Positions 41,919 through 51,541 are shown, counted from the first letter of the stretch. The stretch: 64,000 bases of DNA from Nitrospirota bacterium (GCA_029261195.1 JAJDBU010000058.1:1-64000), one strand, 5' to 3'. A program made the numbers and translations. The notes: generated from the sequence alone by a model not told the origin.

Positions 41919-42727
41919 TTCAGCTTTTGGCGAAGGACCTGGTAATAGTTTCGATTGGGTGAACGGATCATTTTCAGGCGCTTCTCTGAGCTTGTAGTAT
42001 GAATTTTGTCATTTGCAACAAGGGGAAAACACTCCTGCCCGTCAAACATGGCAATCGGACCCTTTTCATCTGTGATTAAAGAGACGGTGACCTTTGCTGT
42101 ACTGGGCACAACAATGGGTCGGTTTGTCAGCATGTGCGGAGAAACCGGTGTAAGCAAAATGGCATCAACGGAGGGGTGAATGATCGGACCACCGGAGGAA
42201 AGCGAGTAGGCTGTGGATCCGGTGGCACTGGAAATAATCAGCCCGTCCGCTCGAATCGCTGTAACAAATTGATTGTCAATGGTAATGTCCAGATGGATGA
42301 GTTTTGACAGCGCCCCTTTGTGAATAGTGACATCGTTGAGCACGGTGGCTTGAGGGAGACGTTCACCTTCCCGTTCCACAAAGGTCAGCAGGGTTTGACG
42401 TGAATCTTCGAGGAAACCGTTTTTAAATATTTCCTCAAGGGTGCTGTAGAGTTCATCAAGGGTGATCTCGGTTAAAAACCCCAGGCTGCCGAGGTTGACC
42501 CCGAGTACGGGGATTTCTCTTCCTTCAATACAACGCGCGGCAGAAAGAAAGGTGCCGTCTCCGCCGAGCACGATGAGCAGGTCAAGCCTTGAACTCGGGC
42601 GTTCTCCCCGGAGTGCATTGATGAGGAAGATTTCTTTGTTTTTTCCTTTAAGCCAATCGACCAAGTCACTGCGAGTGACTTTTCCTTTCGGGTGGTTTGG
42701 TCTTAAAACAATGCCAATTTTCTTCAT
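41903..42727 (-). CDS. nadK: NAD kinase
   Basis: This cytoplasmic enzyme makes NADP from NAD. The GGDGTFLSAAR motif, LGFLTEI and DGLIISSATGSTAYSLSSGG are all present. ATG 42727 (MKKIGIVLRPNHPKG) matches the usual family start and gives 274 residues; the frame is open to 42796, but the extra 23 residues are not typical. The next gene, a propeller protein, overlaps its end. GAGG lies very close to the ATG, so the true start is not certain. Confidence 0.92.
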   Translation of the reverse strand: MKKIGIVLRPNHPKGKVTRSDLVDWLKGKNKEIFLINALRGERPSSRLDLLIVLGGDGTFLSAARCIEGREIPVLGVNLGSLGFLTEITLDELYSTLEEIFKNGFLEDSRQTLLTFVEREGERLPQATVLNDVTIHKGALSKLIHLDITIDNQFVTAIRADGLIISSATGSTAYSLSSGGPIIHPSVDAILLTPVSPHMLTNRPIVVPSTAKVTVSLITDEKGPIAMFDGQECFPLVANDKIHTTSSEKRLKMIRSPNRNYYQVLRQKLKWGEF

Positions 42728-42838
42728 AGGCCTCAGCGTTTGGCTCACGGATTGATCAAGAAAATCGATTTTAACCATCCATTTTTTCTTTGTCAACGCG
42801 GGCTAAAGACAGGCTGGAGGATAAGGACTAAGAGCTTC

Positions 42839-43303
42839 TCACTCTTCCAAAGATTTTTCTGCGGCGGGCTTGAGTAGCGTTTGAGGCCTAGGAACGGATG
42901 CATTTGTGTGGCTTCCTTTTCGAAGGCCTCGGCTGACTTTTAATCCGGCACACATGATTGCCGTGCCGGTCACAATATAAATAGGGGCAAAATAAGCTTG
43001 CAGGGGGAGATCATTCCCTGAAGTCTCCCGGAGAATAAGAGAAAGACGGTAAGCCCAGATAGCGAGAAGAACGGAGCCGGAACGAATCAGCCTGATGGCG
43101 CTGTTTTTATTCATTGCCTTTTTCCGCATTGCCACCTTCAGGATTGAAGTGGCAATCCAGACAGAAAGTGTGGCGACGAGCAATTGTGGTGCAAAATGTT
43201 CATTTCCTTCATGAGTTCGAATGACTCGATAGAGACGAATAGAGCCTACAAACAAAAGCAACCATCCTGATCCAAGTAAAAACCGCTGAAAACGCACAGA
43301 CAC
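42839..43303 (-). CDS. Small integral membrane protein of unknown function
   Basis: This 154-residue protein has about four membrane helices (LLGSGWLLLFVGSIRLY; QLLVATLSVWIATSILKV; AIRLIRSGSVLLAIWAYRLS; YFAPIYIVTGTAIMCAGL) and a hydrophilic tail. AAGGAGGT eight bases before the GTG start is an excellent ribosome site, so the gene is real. No family is recognised. It precedes nadK by about 110 bases in the same direction. Confidence 0.7.
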   Translation of the reverse strand: MSVRFQRFLLGSGWLLLFVGSIRLYRVIRTHEGNEHFAPQLLVATLSVWIATSILKVAMRKKAMNKNSAIRLIRSGSVLLAIWAYRLSLILRETSGNDLPLQAYFAPIYIVTGTAIMCAGLKVSRGLRKGSHTNASVPRPQTLLKPAAEKSLEE

Positions 43304-43508
43304 TCAGGTGACCTCCTTGCCAAAAGGAATTAATCATAGCACCTCATCTTTTACAGTGACAAGCAAATCTAGACAGGTATCGCCTGGAGAAGGCCTTAAA
43401 GTGAATGAAAATAAATGCTTGCATTCGAAGCAGCAAGAACGCTATACCCCTTTGCGCGTGTGACATGCACCCCGTAAAAACAAATAAAAACGGAGTCAGA
43501 AACTTAAA

Positions 43509-44540
43509 ATGAAACCCTGTATCGCGATTACAATGGGGGATCCTTGCGGCATTGGCCCTGAAGTCATATCGAAGGGTCTGCGTGACGAACATATATACCA
43601 GTACTGTCAACCATTCGTTATTGGAAATGGCGAGCAGATGAAAATTGCCGCTTCCCATTTTTCTCCATCTCTTTCGATTGAAACAATCACTGATTTATCG
43701 AAGGCGCGGTTCAAACCGGGTATTTTAGACGTGCTCGACAATAAGGCCGCTTCGATTAATGCACCCCTTTCATACGGCACAAGCCATCCCGGTGCGGCTT
43801 TAGCCGCACTCAACGCCATCCGGCAGGCAGCGGGAATGGCGATAGCTAAGGAGATTGACGCCGTAGTTACTGCGCCAATCAATAAAAAGGGAATGCGCGA
43901 GATCGACTTTCCTTTTCCGGGACACACGGAGTTTTTCGCTGAAGCAGCCAAGACCTTACGCTTTGGCATGATGATGATCGGGGATCGCCTTAAAATTATG
44001 CTGGCATCCATCCACTTGCCTTTGAAGGAGGCCATTGCGTGCTTGAACCCGGATCATCTTACCAAAATGATTCGACTGACCCATACAGCGCTCAGAGAAG
44101 ACTTCGGCATAGAAAGCCCTCGCATTGCGGTTGCGGGTTTAAATCCTCATGCCAGTGAAGGAGGACTCTTCGGAGATGAAGAGGAAAGACTCGTTTCTCC
44201 GGCGATAGAATCTGCGGTAAAAGAAGGGATGGATGTCAGTGGACCCCATCCGGCAGACACGCTCTTTTATCATTTACGGCAGGGACGATTTGATGCAGCC
44301 GTCGCGCTCTATCACGATCAAGCCCTGATTCCAATCAAGCTGCTTGCTTTCAGTCAAGGGGTGAATGTCACCGTAGGTCTTCCTTTTATCCGAACCTCAG
44401 TTGACCACGGAACAGCCTACGATATCGCGGGAAAAGGCATCGCCGATTCCGGCTCCTTTCAAGAGGCGCTTAAACTCGCAGCAAAAATGGCCTATCATCG
44501 CTATCCGAAATTCAACAAAGACAATCTGGATTTTATTTAG
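43509..44540 (+). CDS. pdxA: 4-hydroxythreonine-4-phosphate dehydrogenase
   Basis: This 343-residue enzyme oxidises 4-phosphohydroxy-threonine in pyridoxal-phosphate synthesis (DXP-dependent pathway). ITMGDPCGIGPEV at the start, TAPINKKGM, PGHTEFFAEA, ALYHDQALIPIKLL and RTSVDHGTAYDIAG are all family signatures, the His residues being metal ligands. It lies 21 bases before rsmA, the widely conserved pdxA-rsmA order. Confidence 0.95.
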   Translation: MKPCIAITMGDPCGIGPEVISKGLRDEHIYQYCQPFVIGNGEQMKIAASHFSPSLSIETITDLSKARFKPGILDVLDNKAASINAPLSYGTSHPGAALAALNAIRQAAGMAIAKEIDAVVTAPINKKGMREIDFPFPGHTEFFAEAAKTLRFGMMMIGDRLKIMLASIHLPLKEAIACLNPDHLTKMIRLTHTALREDFGIESPRIAVAGLNPHASEGGLFGDEEERLVSPAIESAVKEGMDVSGPHPADTLFYHLRQGRFDAAVALYHDQALIPIKLLAFSQGVNVTVGLPFIRTSVDHGTAYDIAGKGIADSGSFQEALKLAAKMAYHRYPKFNKDNLDFI

Positions 44541-44561
44541 CCTCTTTCCGACGACCAAAGC

Positions 44562-45440
44562 TTGAGAGAAAAAGTGAATACAGTGGAAAGCTTAGGATTC
44601 ATTCACCCTAAAAAAAAGTGGGGGCAGAATTTTCTGATTGACCCGAATATCAGAGAAAAGATTCTTTCTTGTGCCGGGATTTGCGCAGGCGAAACGGTGA
44701 TCGAAATTGGACCCGGTCGAGGGATCTTAACAAAGGCTCTGCTTGATCGAGCTGCGCGAGTGACTGCCATTGAGATTGATCGAGATCTTATTGCCGTGAT
44801 TCGCAAGGCGCTTGAATCGCCTCATGATCATGGAGAAAAAAAGGATAAGCTCACCTTGATTCACGGGGATGCACTCGATTATGACTATCAGAATATTTCG
44901 TCGCCCTACAAAGTGGTCGCCAACCTGCCCTACAATATTTCGACACCCATGCTATTCCGCCTTCTAAAAGAAAAAAATAGAATCTCACGTATGGTGCTGA
45001 TGCTACAAAGAGAGGTCGCCGAGCGGATTTCTTCCTCCGTCAGAGGTAAATCTGTTGGAGACAAGTCATCAGGAAGCAAAAAATCCTATGGTGCGCTTTC
45101 AATCATCATTCAATATTACGCCGATGTGAGAACTGCTTTTTTTGTCTCTCCCGACTGTTTCCGCCCACGCCCCAAGGTCGGCTCAGCAGTTATCGTTTTG
45201 GAGCCCCTGCCCAGTCCCAGGATTCCAGTCCGAGACGAGGCCCTTTTTTTACGCATCATCAAAGGGGCCTTTCAACACAGAAGAAAACGGCTTGCCAACG
45301 CGCTTTCCTGCGCGGGCTTCGATGGCGTTCTTGTTAAATCAGTGCTTGAGCAGATAAATTGTGATCCGAAGCGGAGAGGGGAAACTCTCTCTATGAGTGA
45401 GTTCGCAAGCTTGTCCGATGCAATGAGTTTGAGACAATAG
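44562..45440 (+). CDS. rsmA: 16S rRNA dimethyladenosine transferase RsmA/KsgA
   Basis: This 292-residue methyltransferase modifies two adjacent adenosines near the 3' end of 16S rRNA. Key motifs are KKWGQNFLIDPNIREKI, the SAM-binding VIEIGPGRGILT, HGDALDYD and the catalytic NLPYNIST. The start is TTG 44562 or one of two in-frame GTG codons shortly after (44574, 44583); the family usually begins close to the KKWGQNF motif. It is coupled to pdxA. Confidence 0.93.
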   Translation: MREKVNTVESLGFIHPKKKWGQNFLIDPNIREKILSCAGICAGETVIEIGPGRGILTKALLDRAARVTAIEIDRDLIAVIRKALESPHDHGEKKDKLTLIHGDALDYDYQNISSPYKVVANLPYNISTPMLFRLLKEKNRISRMVLMLQREVAERISSSVRGKSVGDKSSGSKKSYGALSIIIQYYADVRTAFFVSPDCFRPRPKVGSAVIVLEPLPSPRIPVRDEALFLRIIKGAFQHRRKRLANALSCAGFDGVLVKSVLEQINCDPKRRGETLSMSEFASLSDAMSLRQ

Positions 45441-45535
45441 TTGTGTCTCAAATGACAATCGGGAAGCTTGGGCGGTAAGCGCCTCCTTCGCTCCTAAGAA
45501 CTGTACACGCTGACTTCACCGTTTAGATTTTCATA

Positions 45536-45547
45536 CCCCGTGCGGGG
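45536..45547. terminator. Short GC hairpin between convergent rsmA and ABC-F genes
   Basis: CCCCG (45536-45540) and CGGGG (45543-45547) pair around TG. It lies 14 bases past the ABC-F stop. The stem is short and without a strong U-run, so the terminator call is tentative. Confidence 0.4.
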
Positions 45548-45560
45548 CAGTTCATTAATT

Positions 45561-47546
45561 TTATTTGTCTTTGAGAACGTCCCCTAGTGCTTCATAAGCT
45601 TCCGAGGCTTCTTCCCACTTCACTGTCTCCTGGTCAATGGTTTCTTTGAGCTGATTGTGACGGGTCATGATGTCGTGGAAACGATCTTTATCCTGATAGA
45701 CTTCCGAATCCGATAGCTGGGTGACGCAGGCATCGTATTCTTTAGTCAAAGCATCCAGTTTTTTCTCAAGCATTGTGATTTTTTTTGAAAGTGACTGGCG
45801 GGCACGGTGGTTCTTATTGCGCGATTCCGCCTCAGATCGTCTTTTCTCTTTTGCAGTTTGTTTGCTCTCTGTATTTCTCATCGACATATTTGAATTTCGC
45901 TTGGGAGACTCTGAGTCGATAGCTGTATTTATATTTATACTGGTCATTTCCGCTTTTTTGTAGAGATAATGTTCATAATCGCCGGGGAAACGGGTGACCT
46001 GCCCCTGATTGACTTCTATTATTGAGTCGGCCACTTCGTAAATCAGGTGACGGTCATGCGTAATAAAACAGAGGGTGCCATGATAGGCCTTGAGCGCAGA
46101 CTCCAGCGCGTTTCGAGAAGGGATGTCGAGATGGTTGGTTGGCTCATCCAGCAGGATGAAATTCGCTGGTCGGACGAGCATCTTTGCCAGGGCCAGACGG
46201 CTTTTTTCACCGCCGCTCAGCACAGAAACCTGTTTAAAAACATCATCTCCCCGAAATAAAAAGGCGCCCAGGATACCGCGTAAAAAAGAAGGAGAGGATT
46301 CGGGTGCAACCGATTGAATTTCCTGAAGGGGATTTTGCTTCGGATTCAAGGTTTCCAACTGGTGCTGACCATAATAAGCGAGGGTCATTTTTCCACCGAC
46401 AAGCCGCTTGCCTTGCTCGATATCCAGTACGCCGGCCAGAATTTTGATCAAGGTAGATTTCCCTGCACCGTTCGGCCCCACGAGGGCCACACGTTCTCCC
46501 CGCTCAATCGTGAGATCAAGCCCCTCAAAAACAGTCTTTGAACCATAAGACTTTGAGACTTTTTGAAGCAGAATGACCTCTCGATTTCCCTGTGCCGGTT
46601 GAGGAAAGGTGAAGCGAACTTTTTTATCTGATACAGGTGGTGCAACCAACTCTATCTTTGCAAGTTGTTTCACCCGGCTCTGCGCCTGACGGGCCTTGGT
46701 GGCCTTGGCTTTGAAACGGTCGATAAAGCGTTGTGTTTGCTCGATCTTTTTCTGCTGATTTTCATAGGTCGCCTGCACAATGGCAGATGATTCCGCCTTT
46801 GCCGCAAGGTATCGACCATAGTCTCCCGTATAGACCGTGACTTTCCCCTGTTCGATTTCACACACACGATTTGAGAGGCCGTCGATAAAAGAGCGATCGT
46901 GTGAAATAAAGAGAATGCCACCCCGATAGTCTTTCAAAAAGCCTTCCAGCCAGATGACGGACTCCAGGTCAAGATGGTTTGTCGGCTCATCCAGAAGAAG
47001 CAGTTCGGGTTGGGCAAGCAGTAGTTTCGCGAGGGAAACGCGCATCAGCCAGCCACCGCTTAAGGCATCCGTACTCCCGGAAATAACCTCTTCTTTAAAT
47101 CCAAGTCCAGCCAGAATAGTTTTGGCCTGTGATTCCAGAGTGTAGCCCCCCTTTGCTTCAAAGAGGTGTTGGATTTCGGCGTAGCGGAGACCCAGTTTGG
47201 ACTTAAGCTGAATGTCCGAAGTCGCTTCGATCTGCGCTTCGATCTCCTTCATTTCCTTTGCAATAGCATAGACGGCTTCACAGCCGGACAGGACTTCTTC
47301 CAGTACCGTTCGACCTCGCATTTCGATGATTTCCTGCCGGAGATAGCCCACGGCGGTCGATTTTGAGATAACGACCTCGCCTTCATCCGGCGTGGCACGG
47401 CCTGCCACAATTTCTAAAAAGGTGGTTTTTCCCGCACCATTGTGCCCGATCAGGGCTATACGGTCCTTGCATGTAAACTGAAGGGTGGCCTTTTCAAAAA
47501 GGGTCCGTCCGCCGATGCGTTTTGCGATGTTAATCAGGGAAATCAT
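45561..47546 (-). CDS. ABC-F family ATPase
   Basis: This 661-residue cytoplasmic protein has two ABC ATPase domains and no membrane segment. Walker A sites are [12 protein letters not shown] (about 35-46) and [12 protein letters not shown] (about 353-364). Signature motifs are [15 protein letters not shown] and [15 protein letters not shown]. The ABC-F linker lies between, with a long C-terminal coiled coil ([34 protein letters not shown]) as in Uup/YheS types. Such proteins act on the ribosome in translation or antibiotic protection. The 5' leader contains a structured segment (47585-47647), and ABC-F genes are often controlled by attenuation. Confidence 0.92.
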   Translation of the reverse strand: MISLINIAKRIGGRTLFEKATLQFTCKDRIALIGHNGAGKTTFLEIVAGRATPDEGEVVISKSTAVGYLRQEIIEMRGRTVLEEVLSGCEAVYAIAKEMKEIEAQIEATSDIQLKSKLGLRYAEIQHLFEAKGGYTLESQAKTILAGLGFKEEVISGSTDALSGGWLMRVSLAKLLLAQPELLLLDEPTNHLDLESVIWLEGFLKDYRGGILFISHDRSFIDGLSNRVCEIEQGKVTVYTGDYGRYLAAKAESSAIVQATYENQQKKIEQTQRFIDRFKAKATKARQAQSRVKQLAKIELVAPPVSDKKVRFTFPQPAQGNREVILLQKVSKSYGSKTVFEGLDLTIERGERVALVGPNGAGKSTLIKILAGVLDIEQGKRLVGGKMTLAYYGQHQLETLNPKQNPLQEIQSVAPESSPSFLRGILGAFLFRGDDVFKQVSVLSGGEKSRLALAKMLVRPANFILLDEPTNHLDIPSRNALESALKAYHGTLCFITHDRHLIYEVADSIIEVNQGQVTRFPGDYEHYLYKKAEMTSININTAIDSESPKRNSNMSMRNTESKQTAKEKRRSEAESRNKNHRARQSLSKKITMLEKKLDALTKEYDACVTQLSDSEVYQDKDRFHDIMTRHNQLKETIDQETVKWEEASEAYEALGDVLKDK

Positions 47547-47584
47547 GGGGTATCGTAGAGTTACGCCGTCGCCAGATGGACGGC

Positions 47585-47647
47585 CAGACTTAAGCCTTCG
47601 TTAACCAGGGTGGCCTGACTCGAACAGTCGAAGGGGCCTTAAGTCTG
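47585..47647 (-). promoter_or_regulatory. Structured segment in the ABC-F gene leader
   Basis: Nested complementary arms are present: CAGACTTAAG (47585-47594) with CTTAAGTCTG (47638-47647); CTTCG (47596-47600) with CGAAG (47629-47633); and an inner GACT / AGTC (47617-47620, 47626-47629; the last base is shared with CGAAG). It lies 39-101 bases upstream of the ABC-F start on the minus strand. It may be an attenuator or leader RNA, or the terminator of the preceding gene. Neither is proven. Confidence 0.35.
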
Positions 47648-47739
47648 AATTTAGCAAGGATGAGTCAAAATGACAAACAAAAAAGAGTCAAGATCCCGCC
47701 TTCCGGACGCGGCATTCAAACCCTTCAAAAAAAACCCGT

Positions 47740-49133
47740 CTAAGGCACTGGCGGAGCCCAGGTGGCTTGTAAAAATCCTCGTGTAAATCCTATGGGAAAA
47801 GAAACCGGAGCCGACCACGTCCCACTGGCCTCTGTGCCGGAAATAAAGGTTGGAGTCGCCTTGATGACGCCACTGTCGGGCGAAACGAGATGAAAAGTGA
47901 GTACCGCCGAAGTTTTGATGTTTTTTGTATTAAATACTACTGTGACCAAACCTGTGGTCGATACAGTGGCATCCGGTACGGCGAATGATGCGAAAGGCTC
48001 TTGCGTAATGGCTATGCCGTTGATCGTTGTCACATGGATTGAAGGCCATTTGGGTACTCTGGGATCAGTCGGTAAAAACGGAGTGGTTGCCGTCAATCCT
48101 CCAACACGAACAGATGCCGCATCATCGGGAAATAATGCACCTGCATATTGGTGATTGAAGGCTTCGATTCGGATTCGTCCGTTTCCTCCGAGCTCGCCAC
48201 TTCTGCCCGTTACTCCGCCTGAGACACTGATAAAACCTCGTGCTGGGCAGCATGGCCTATATGGAGCACCCGTGATGGTTGGAGCCATCAGTCGAATTGC
48301 TCCTCCACTGCCTGCACCTCCTCCAATAACACTACAACATGATCTAGATGTTCCACTACCCCCTTCAGCCGCTATAAAACCGTTATTGGTAATTTGTGTG
48401 CTGCTGGCAATTATAATGGCACCACCTCCAGCACCACCGCCAGACCGCGTAGTTGCTTGGGGCACGTTGCCTTGTCCCCCTGCTCCGCTAGATCCTCCAC
48501 CAGAGGCAAGAGAAAGGGGCTGCCGTAGATTGGCCCTGCCACACCACTAAGACTTATCCCTAAGGTTACATGACTGCCACTTGCACTGTTGCAGTCACAG
48601 CTTGGCGGTTGTCCTGCGCCAGGGCCAAATCCTGCCTGAGAAGGATTAAGTGCTGATGCACCACGCCCTCCAGGGAACCCGCCGGGTCCGGGGATGGATG
48701 GGAATCGCGCTTCTCCTTGGGAGCTTTCGGCATGACCCGGCGCTCCGGTGAGGGACAATCCTCCCAGTGTTTCAATCACCACATCCCCCGTTGTCAGCCA
48801 GTAGACTGGGGCCCAGTTGAGTTTTGTCGCGGTCAGCACAACCGTGACGTTCGCGGGGATTAAAACGGTTGTGAAGTGAAAGATATTGTCATTATCAACA
48901 TCCAGGCGACGTGGGCTGGCAGGGTCAAAGGTCGCCGGGTCACTTGGGTCAAAAATAACTGTTCTTGTTCCAGTTGCGGGAACGGCCCAGGTGAAATCGA
49001 GCGCGCCGTCAGAACCATTGGAGCCACTGTTGAAGGTTTGGGCCTCTGCGAAGACTGGAGTCAATACAATCAGCAGGAATAGGACTATTCTGGGGATCAG
49101 GGGTTTATGCTGTCGGCTGTGTTTTCGCTGCAT
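47740..49133 (-). pseudogene. Glycine-rich secreted protein, single gene split by a frameshift
   Basis: One secreted protein of about 465 residues is encoded in two frames. The 5' part (from ATG 49133, GGAGAT upstream) has a signal peptide (IVLFLLIVLTPVFAEAQ) and beta-rich DNA up to PIYGSP. The 3' part continues LSLASGGGSSGAGGQGN, then GGGAGGGAIIIASSTQI to the stop at 47740. A single base missing from the C-run at 48516-48519 (GGGG on the plus strand) would join them, since both frames keep the same Gly-rich character across the join. The 3' part has further Gly-rich repeats with paired Cys, then a ~90-residue beta domain. Its role is unknown; surface display is likely. It lies downstream of RHS-related genes. 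Confidence 0.7.
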
Positions 49134-49203
49134 TTTAATATCTCCTTTTTTGAATATCATGTATTAAAAATCTCTCTCAATCTCTTTTTCGTGCGGGTTT
49201 AAT

Positions 49204-50541
49204 TTATGGGCTTGATCCTACTGAAATCGCCGGGCCGGTTGCTTCTCCGATGAAGGTGTTTGTCGGAGGCAGTATTTCGTTCATAATTGATAGACTTGAG
49301 CCTGTCGTCTCTCCAATAAAGGCGCTTATCGGTGGATCAGCTTCATTGATGACTGAAACGGTGGATCCGACGGCTTCGCCAATAAATGCAGTCACGGGCG
49401 GATCGGCCTCATTGATCACCGAAACAGTAGATCCCACGGCCTCTCCGATGAATGCGTTTGTTGGAGGGTCTGCTTCATTCATGATGCCGATGGTTGAGCC
49501 GGTTGCAGTCAAAATAATCGTCGGGGTGTCTGTCGGGTCATTGTCTGCGTTGCAGGGGTCGGTGCCGACTGAAACTTCGTCTCCATCTGAAAATCCATCG
49601 TCATCGGTATCGGTATCGGGATTGAGTGGATCAGTGCAGAGTGACGATTCCGCAAAGTCGGTGAGTAGGTCGTGGTCTGTGTCGGTATTGATGTCGATAA
49701 TGCGCATCGTGTTGCCTAAAGTGGGGACACTGTCTGAGCGGCCTATGGCCGTTGTTGCGGTTAGAGTGAAGGAGCCGATGCGCTCTGCCGGAATTGTGAA
49801 ATTCAGGGTGGCGAGGGTGCCTTCGACATTGATGCTATCGACTCCCACTAGGAAAACAGGCGGCACAAAGGCGGGGAGAAACTCAAAACTTGCCCCGCTC
49901 AGGTTGGTGCCTGTTACTTTAAAACCCGTGACGACGGTAGCGGCTTCTTTTTTAGAGGTGAGCAGTTTCGGATTGAGGGCGGTAATCACGGGCACGGTGG
50001 TCAGTGTAAAGTTGTCTCCAGAAATGGCAGTGCCTTCGATGACGGCAACGGAAATGGTGCCTGTGCTCGCACCTGCCGGAACGGTGACGGTGAGGTTGTT
50101 TGCAGTGGCAGCAGTGATGGTGGCGGTGCTGCCGTTGAATTTAACGATGTTGTCGGCGATTGTGCTTTTGAAGCCCTGGCCTTGAATGGTGACGCTTTGT
50201 TCGACGGGGCCTTCTTTCGGGGTGAAATTGAAAATGGCAACGCCGGAGACCGTGGAATTTTTAACTCCGATCCGGTTGCCGGTTTCATCATAAAAATATT
50301 CCACCATTGTGCCGGTTGAATCAATGACCTTAATGAGTTGGCCTGTGTCGTCGTAGATGTATTGGAAGGTGATAGGGGCTGAGAATGTTGGGCTGATGAG
50401 AGTGGTGATGAATAGGAGACTTAGGAGAAGAGAGAGCAGGGCTGGCCTCCTCCCTAGCTCTCCCTCGATTGCGCAGAGGCGGGGATTTTTCTGGAACTTT
50501 TGTGTGTCGCTGTTTTTATTCATTTGCCTCTGGGGTTTCAT
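49204..50541 (-). CDS. Secreted IPT/TSP3 protein with RHS-like start and C-terminal tandem repeats
   Basis: This protein of up to 445 residues has a signal peptide (LLSLLLSLLFITTLISPTFS). Two YD-type RHS repeats follow (YIYDDTGQLIKVIDSTGTM; YFYDETGNRIGV), then an IPT/TIG domain (FTPKEGPVEQSVTIQGQGF), a second beta domain, and a thrombospondin-3-like calcium repeat (DPLNPDTDTDDDGFSDGDE). The end has four 22-residue repeats of the form GSTVSVINEADPP..AFIGEA. ATG 50541 overlaps the RelE stop (ATGA); an ATG at 50523 with AGAGG before it is an alternative. It looks like a shortened RHS relative whose core has been lost, or a partner of the large RHS protein upstream. Confidence 0.78.
   Translation of the reverse strand: MKPQRQMNKNSDTQKFQKNPRLCAIEGELGRRPALLSLLLSLLFITTLISPTFSAPITFQYIYDDTGQLIKVIDSTGTMVEYFYDETGNRIGVKNSTVSGVAIFNFTPKEGPVEQSVTIQGQGFKSTIADNIVKFNGSTATITAATANNLTVTVPAGASTGTISVAVIEGTAISGDNFTLTTVPVITALNPKLLTSKKEAATVVTGFKVTGTNLSGASFEFLPAFVPPVFLVGVDSINVEGTLATLNFTIPAERIGSFTLTATTAIGRSDSVPTLGNTMRIIDINTDTDHDLLTDFAESSLCTDPLNPDTDTDDDGFSDGDEVSVGTDPCNADNDPTDTPTIILTATGSTIGIMNEADPPTNAFIGEAVGSTVSVINEADPPVTAFIGEAVGSTVSVINEADPPISAFIGETTGSSLSIMNEILPPTNTFIGEATGPAISVGSSP
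49237..49500 (-). repeat. Four tandem 66-bp coding repeats
   Basis: Four in-frame copies of a 22-residue unit (consensus GSTVSVINEADPP..AFIGEA) end the IPT/TSP3 protein. Units 2 and 3 are nearly identical, units 1 and 4 are more diverged, and a partial fifth (GPAISV) closes the gene. Copy number could vary by slippage. Confidence 0.85.
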
Positions 50542-50801
50542 CTCAAGCGGCGGTAGACGTCTTTTCTGTGTCTGACTCGCATGATCTTTACGCGCTTTTC
50601 GTTTTCATCTATTTCGTAGAGAATGCGGTAGTTTCCCACACGAATACGCCAATCATTTTTTGAGCCTTCGATCTTTCGGCATCCAGTGGGATGAGGGTTT
50701 TCGGTCAAAGGCTTAATTTCTTCAATCATTAATCGAAATATTTTTTCTGAAAGCTTCTTCAGATCCCGCTCTGCGGACCGTTCAAGGACGACCTCATACA
50801 C
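50538..50801 (-). CDS. RelE/ParE-family toxin
   Basis: This toxin of about 87 residues reads YEVVLERSAERDLKKLSEKI at the start and has a central RKIEGSKNDWRIRVGNYRIL and a basic end (VRHRKDVYRRLR), the usual RelE layout. GTG 50801 is preferred because the family begins there and GAGG lies upstream; an ATG at 50828 would add nine residues. It overlaps the antitoxin stop by 8 bases. It is one of two toxin-antitoxin pairs between RHS-type genes. Its last codons overlap the next gene start. It probably cleaves mRNA on the ribosome. Confidence 0.88.
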   Translation of the reverse strand: MYEVVLERSAERDLKKLSEKIFRLMIEEIKPLTENPHPTGCRKIEGSKNDWRIRVGNYRILYEIDENEKRVKIMRVRHRKDVYRRLR

Positions 50802-51003
50802 TCGGTGAATATTCCTCGAGAAAGTCATTCAAGCTTCTAAATTCAAGCGGTTTTTTTCGCATCTCTTCCAGCTCTTTTAGGTCCTCGAGGTCTTCGATCC
50901 GCTCCAGCATTTCTCTGTATTCGTCGATGTCGAGTATCACTGCCCTTGGTTTTCCCTCTCGGAAAATAATCTCAAGGGGTTCTTTTTTTAACTTGTTTTT
51001 CAT
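50794..51003 (-). CDS. Phd/YefM-type antitoxin
   Basis: This antitoxin of about 69 residues starts MKNKLKKEPLEIIFREGKPR and has the typical AVILDIDEYREMLERIEDLE followed by an acidic helical C-terminus that should wrap the toxin. ATG 51003 has TGGAGA eight bases upstream; the frame extends to a GTG at 51075 that overlaps the HicB stop, but the extra 24 residues are not family-like. It pairs with the RelE-type toxin just downstream. Confidence 0.85.
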   Translation of the reverse strand: MKNKLKKEPLEIIFREGKPRAVILDIDEYREMLERIEDLEDLKELEEMRKKPLEFRSLNDFLEEYSPSV

Positions 51004-51071
51004 AACTTTTCTCCAGTGCTCAAGAGGGGGCATCTTTGTGGAAGATCCTACCTCAGGGGCTAAGCCTTTTC

Positions 51072-51290
51072 TCACGCAACTTTATAGATCAGCGGGCAAT
51101 AACGAGGAATCGGTATTGGTTTCCCATTCTCTCTCGCAGTTTCAAGCCAGGCTTCCTTTGCGATTAATACTTCTCGCAATGCTGATTCCGGGGTTTCCCC
51201 AAAAGCAGAACAATACTCTAGATCCGGGATGTCTGCCACATATCCCTCGTCATCCTCACTGTAAAATAGATTGATATGGTAATCTCTCAT
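51072..51290 (-). CDS. hicB: HicB-type antitoxin
   Basis: This 72-residue protein has the HicB fold signature: YSEDDEGYVADIPDLEYCSA, then FGETPESALREVLIAKEAWL and GKPIPIPRY. It lacks the DNA-binding domain that longer HicB proteins carry, so it may only neutralise HicA. Its ATG overlaps the HicA stop by four bases (ATGA). Confidence 0.9.
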   Translation of the reverse strand: MRDYHINLFYSEDDEGYVADIPDLEYCSAFGETPESALREVLIAKEAWLETARENGKPIPIPRYCPLIYKVA

Positions 51291-51541
51291 TTCTCATCCT
51301 CCATCTGAAGATTATACCGCTCAATGGTCTGCAGTAATTGCTTCACCTGATATGGTTTTGCTTTTCCTTTAACGTCCTGAAGATTAATCAATTTGGGTAC
51401 ATCAGGATGTACATATAGATGATGACTCCCACTGATACGGGACAATTGAAAACCGAAGAGTTTGGCGCATTCCACCACTTCTGAAAAACGAATATTTTTA
51501 GAACCCGAAAGCAGTTTTTTTAGTAGTTTTAGCTTTTTCAT
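51287..51541 (-). CDS. hicA: HicA-type mRNA interferase toxin
   Basis: This 84-residue toxin has the HicA double-stranded-RNA-binding fold: LLSGSKNIRFSEVVECAKLF and FGFQLSRISGSHHLYVHP, where the GSH His is the catalytic residue. Its ATG overlaps the stop of the RHS gene upstream (ATGA at 51541-51538), and its stop overlaps hicB. Toxin-first order is normal for hicAB. No separate promoter is visible in the overlap, so transcription may come through the RHS gene. Confidence 0.9.
   Translation of the reverse strand: MKKLKLLKKLLSGSKNIRFSEVVECAKLFGFQLSRISGSHHLYVHPDVPKLINLQDVKGKAKPYQVKQLLQTIERYNLQMEDEK

Noticed and set aside
43344-43658. Minus-strand open frame overlapping the start of pdxA
   Set aside because: It runs antisense to the well-supported pdxA start, has no ribosome site and no family features.
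49250-50185. Plus-strand open frame of 311 codons
   Set aside because: Antisense of the repeat-rich IPT/TSP3 gene; its composition (Val/Ser/Thr-rich) is explained by the complementary strand.
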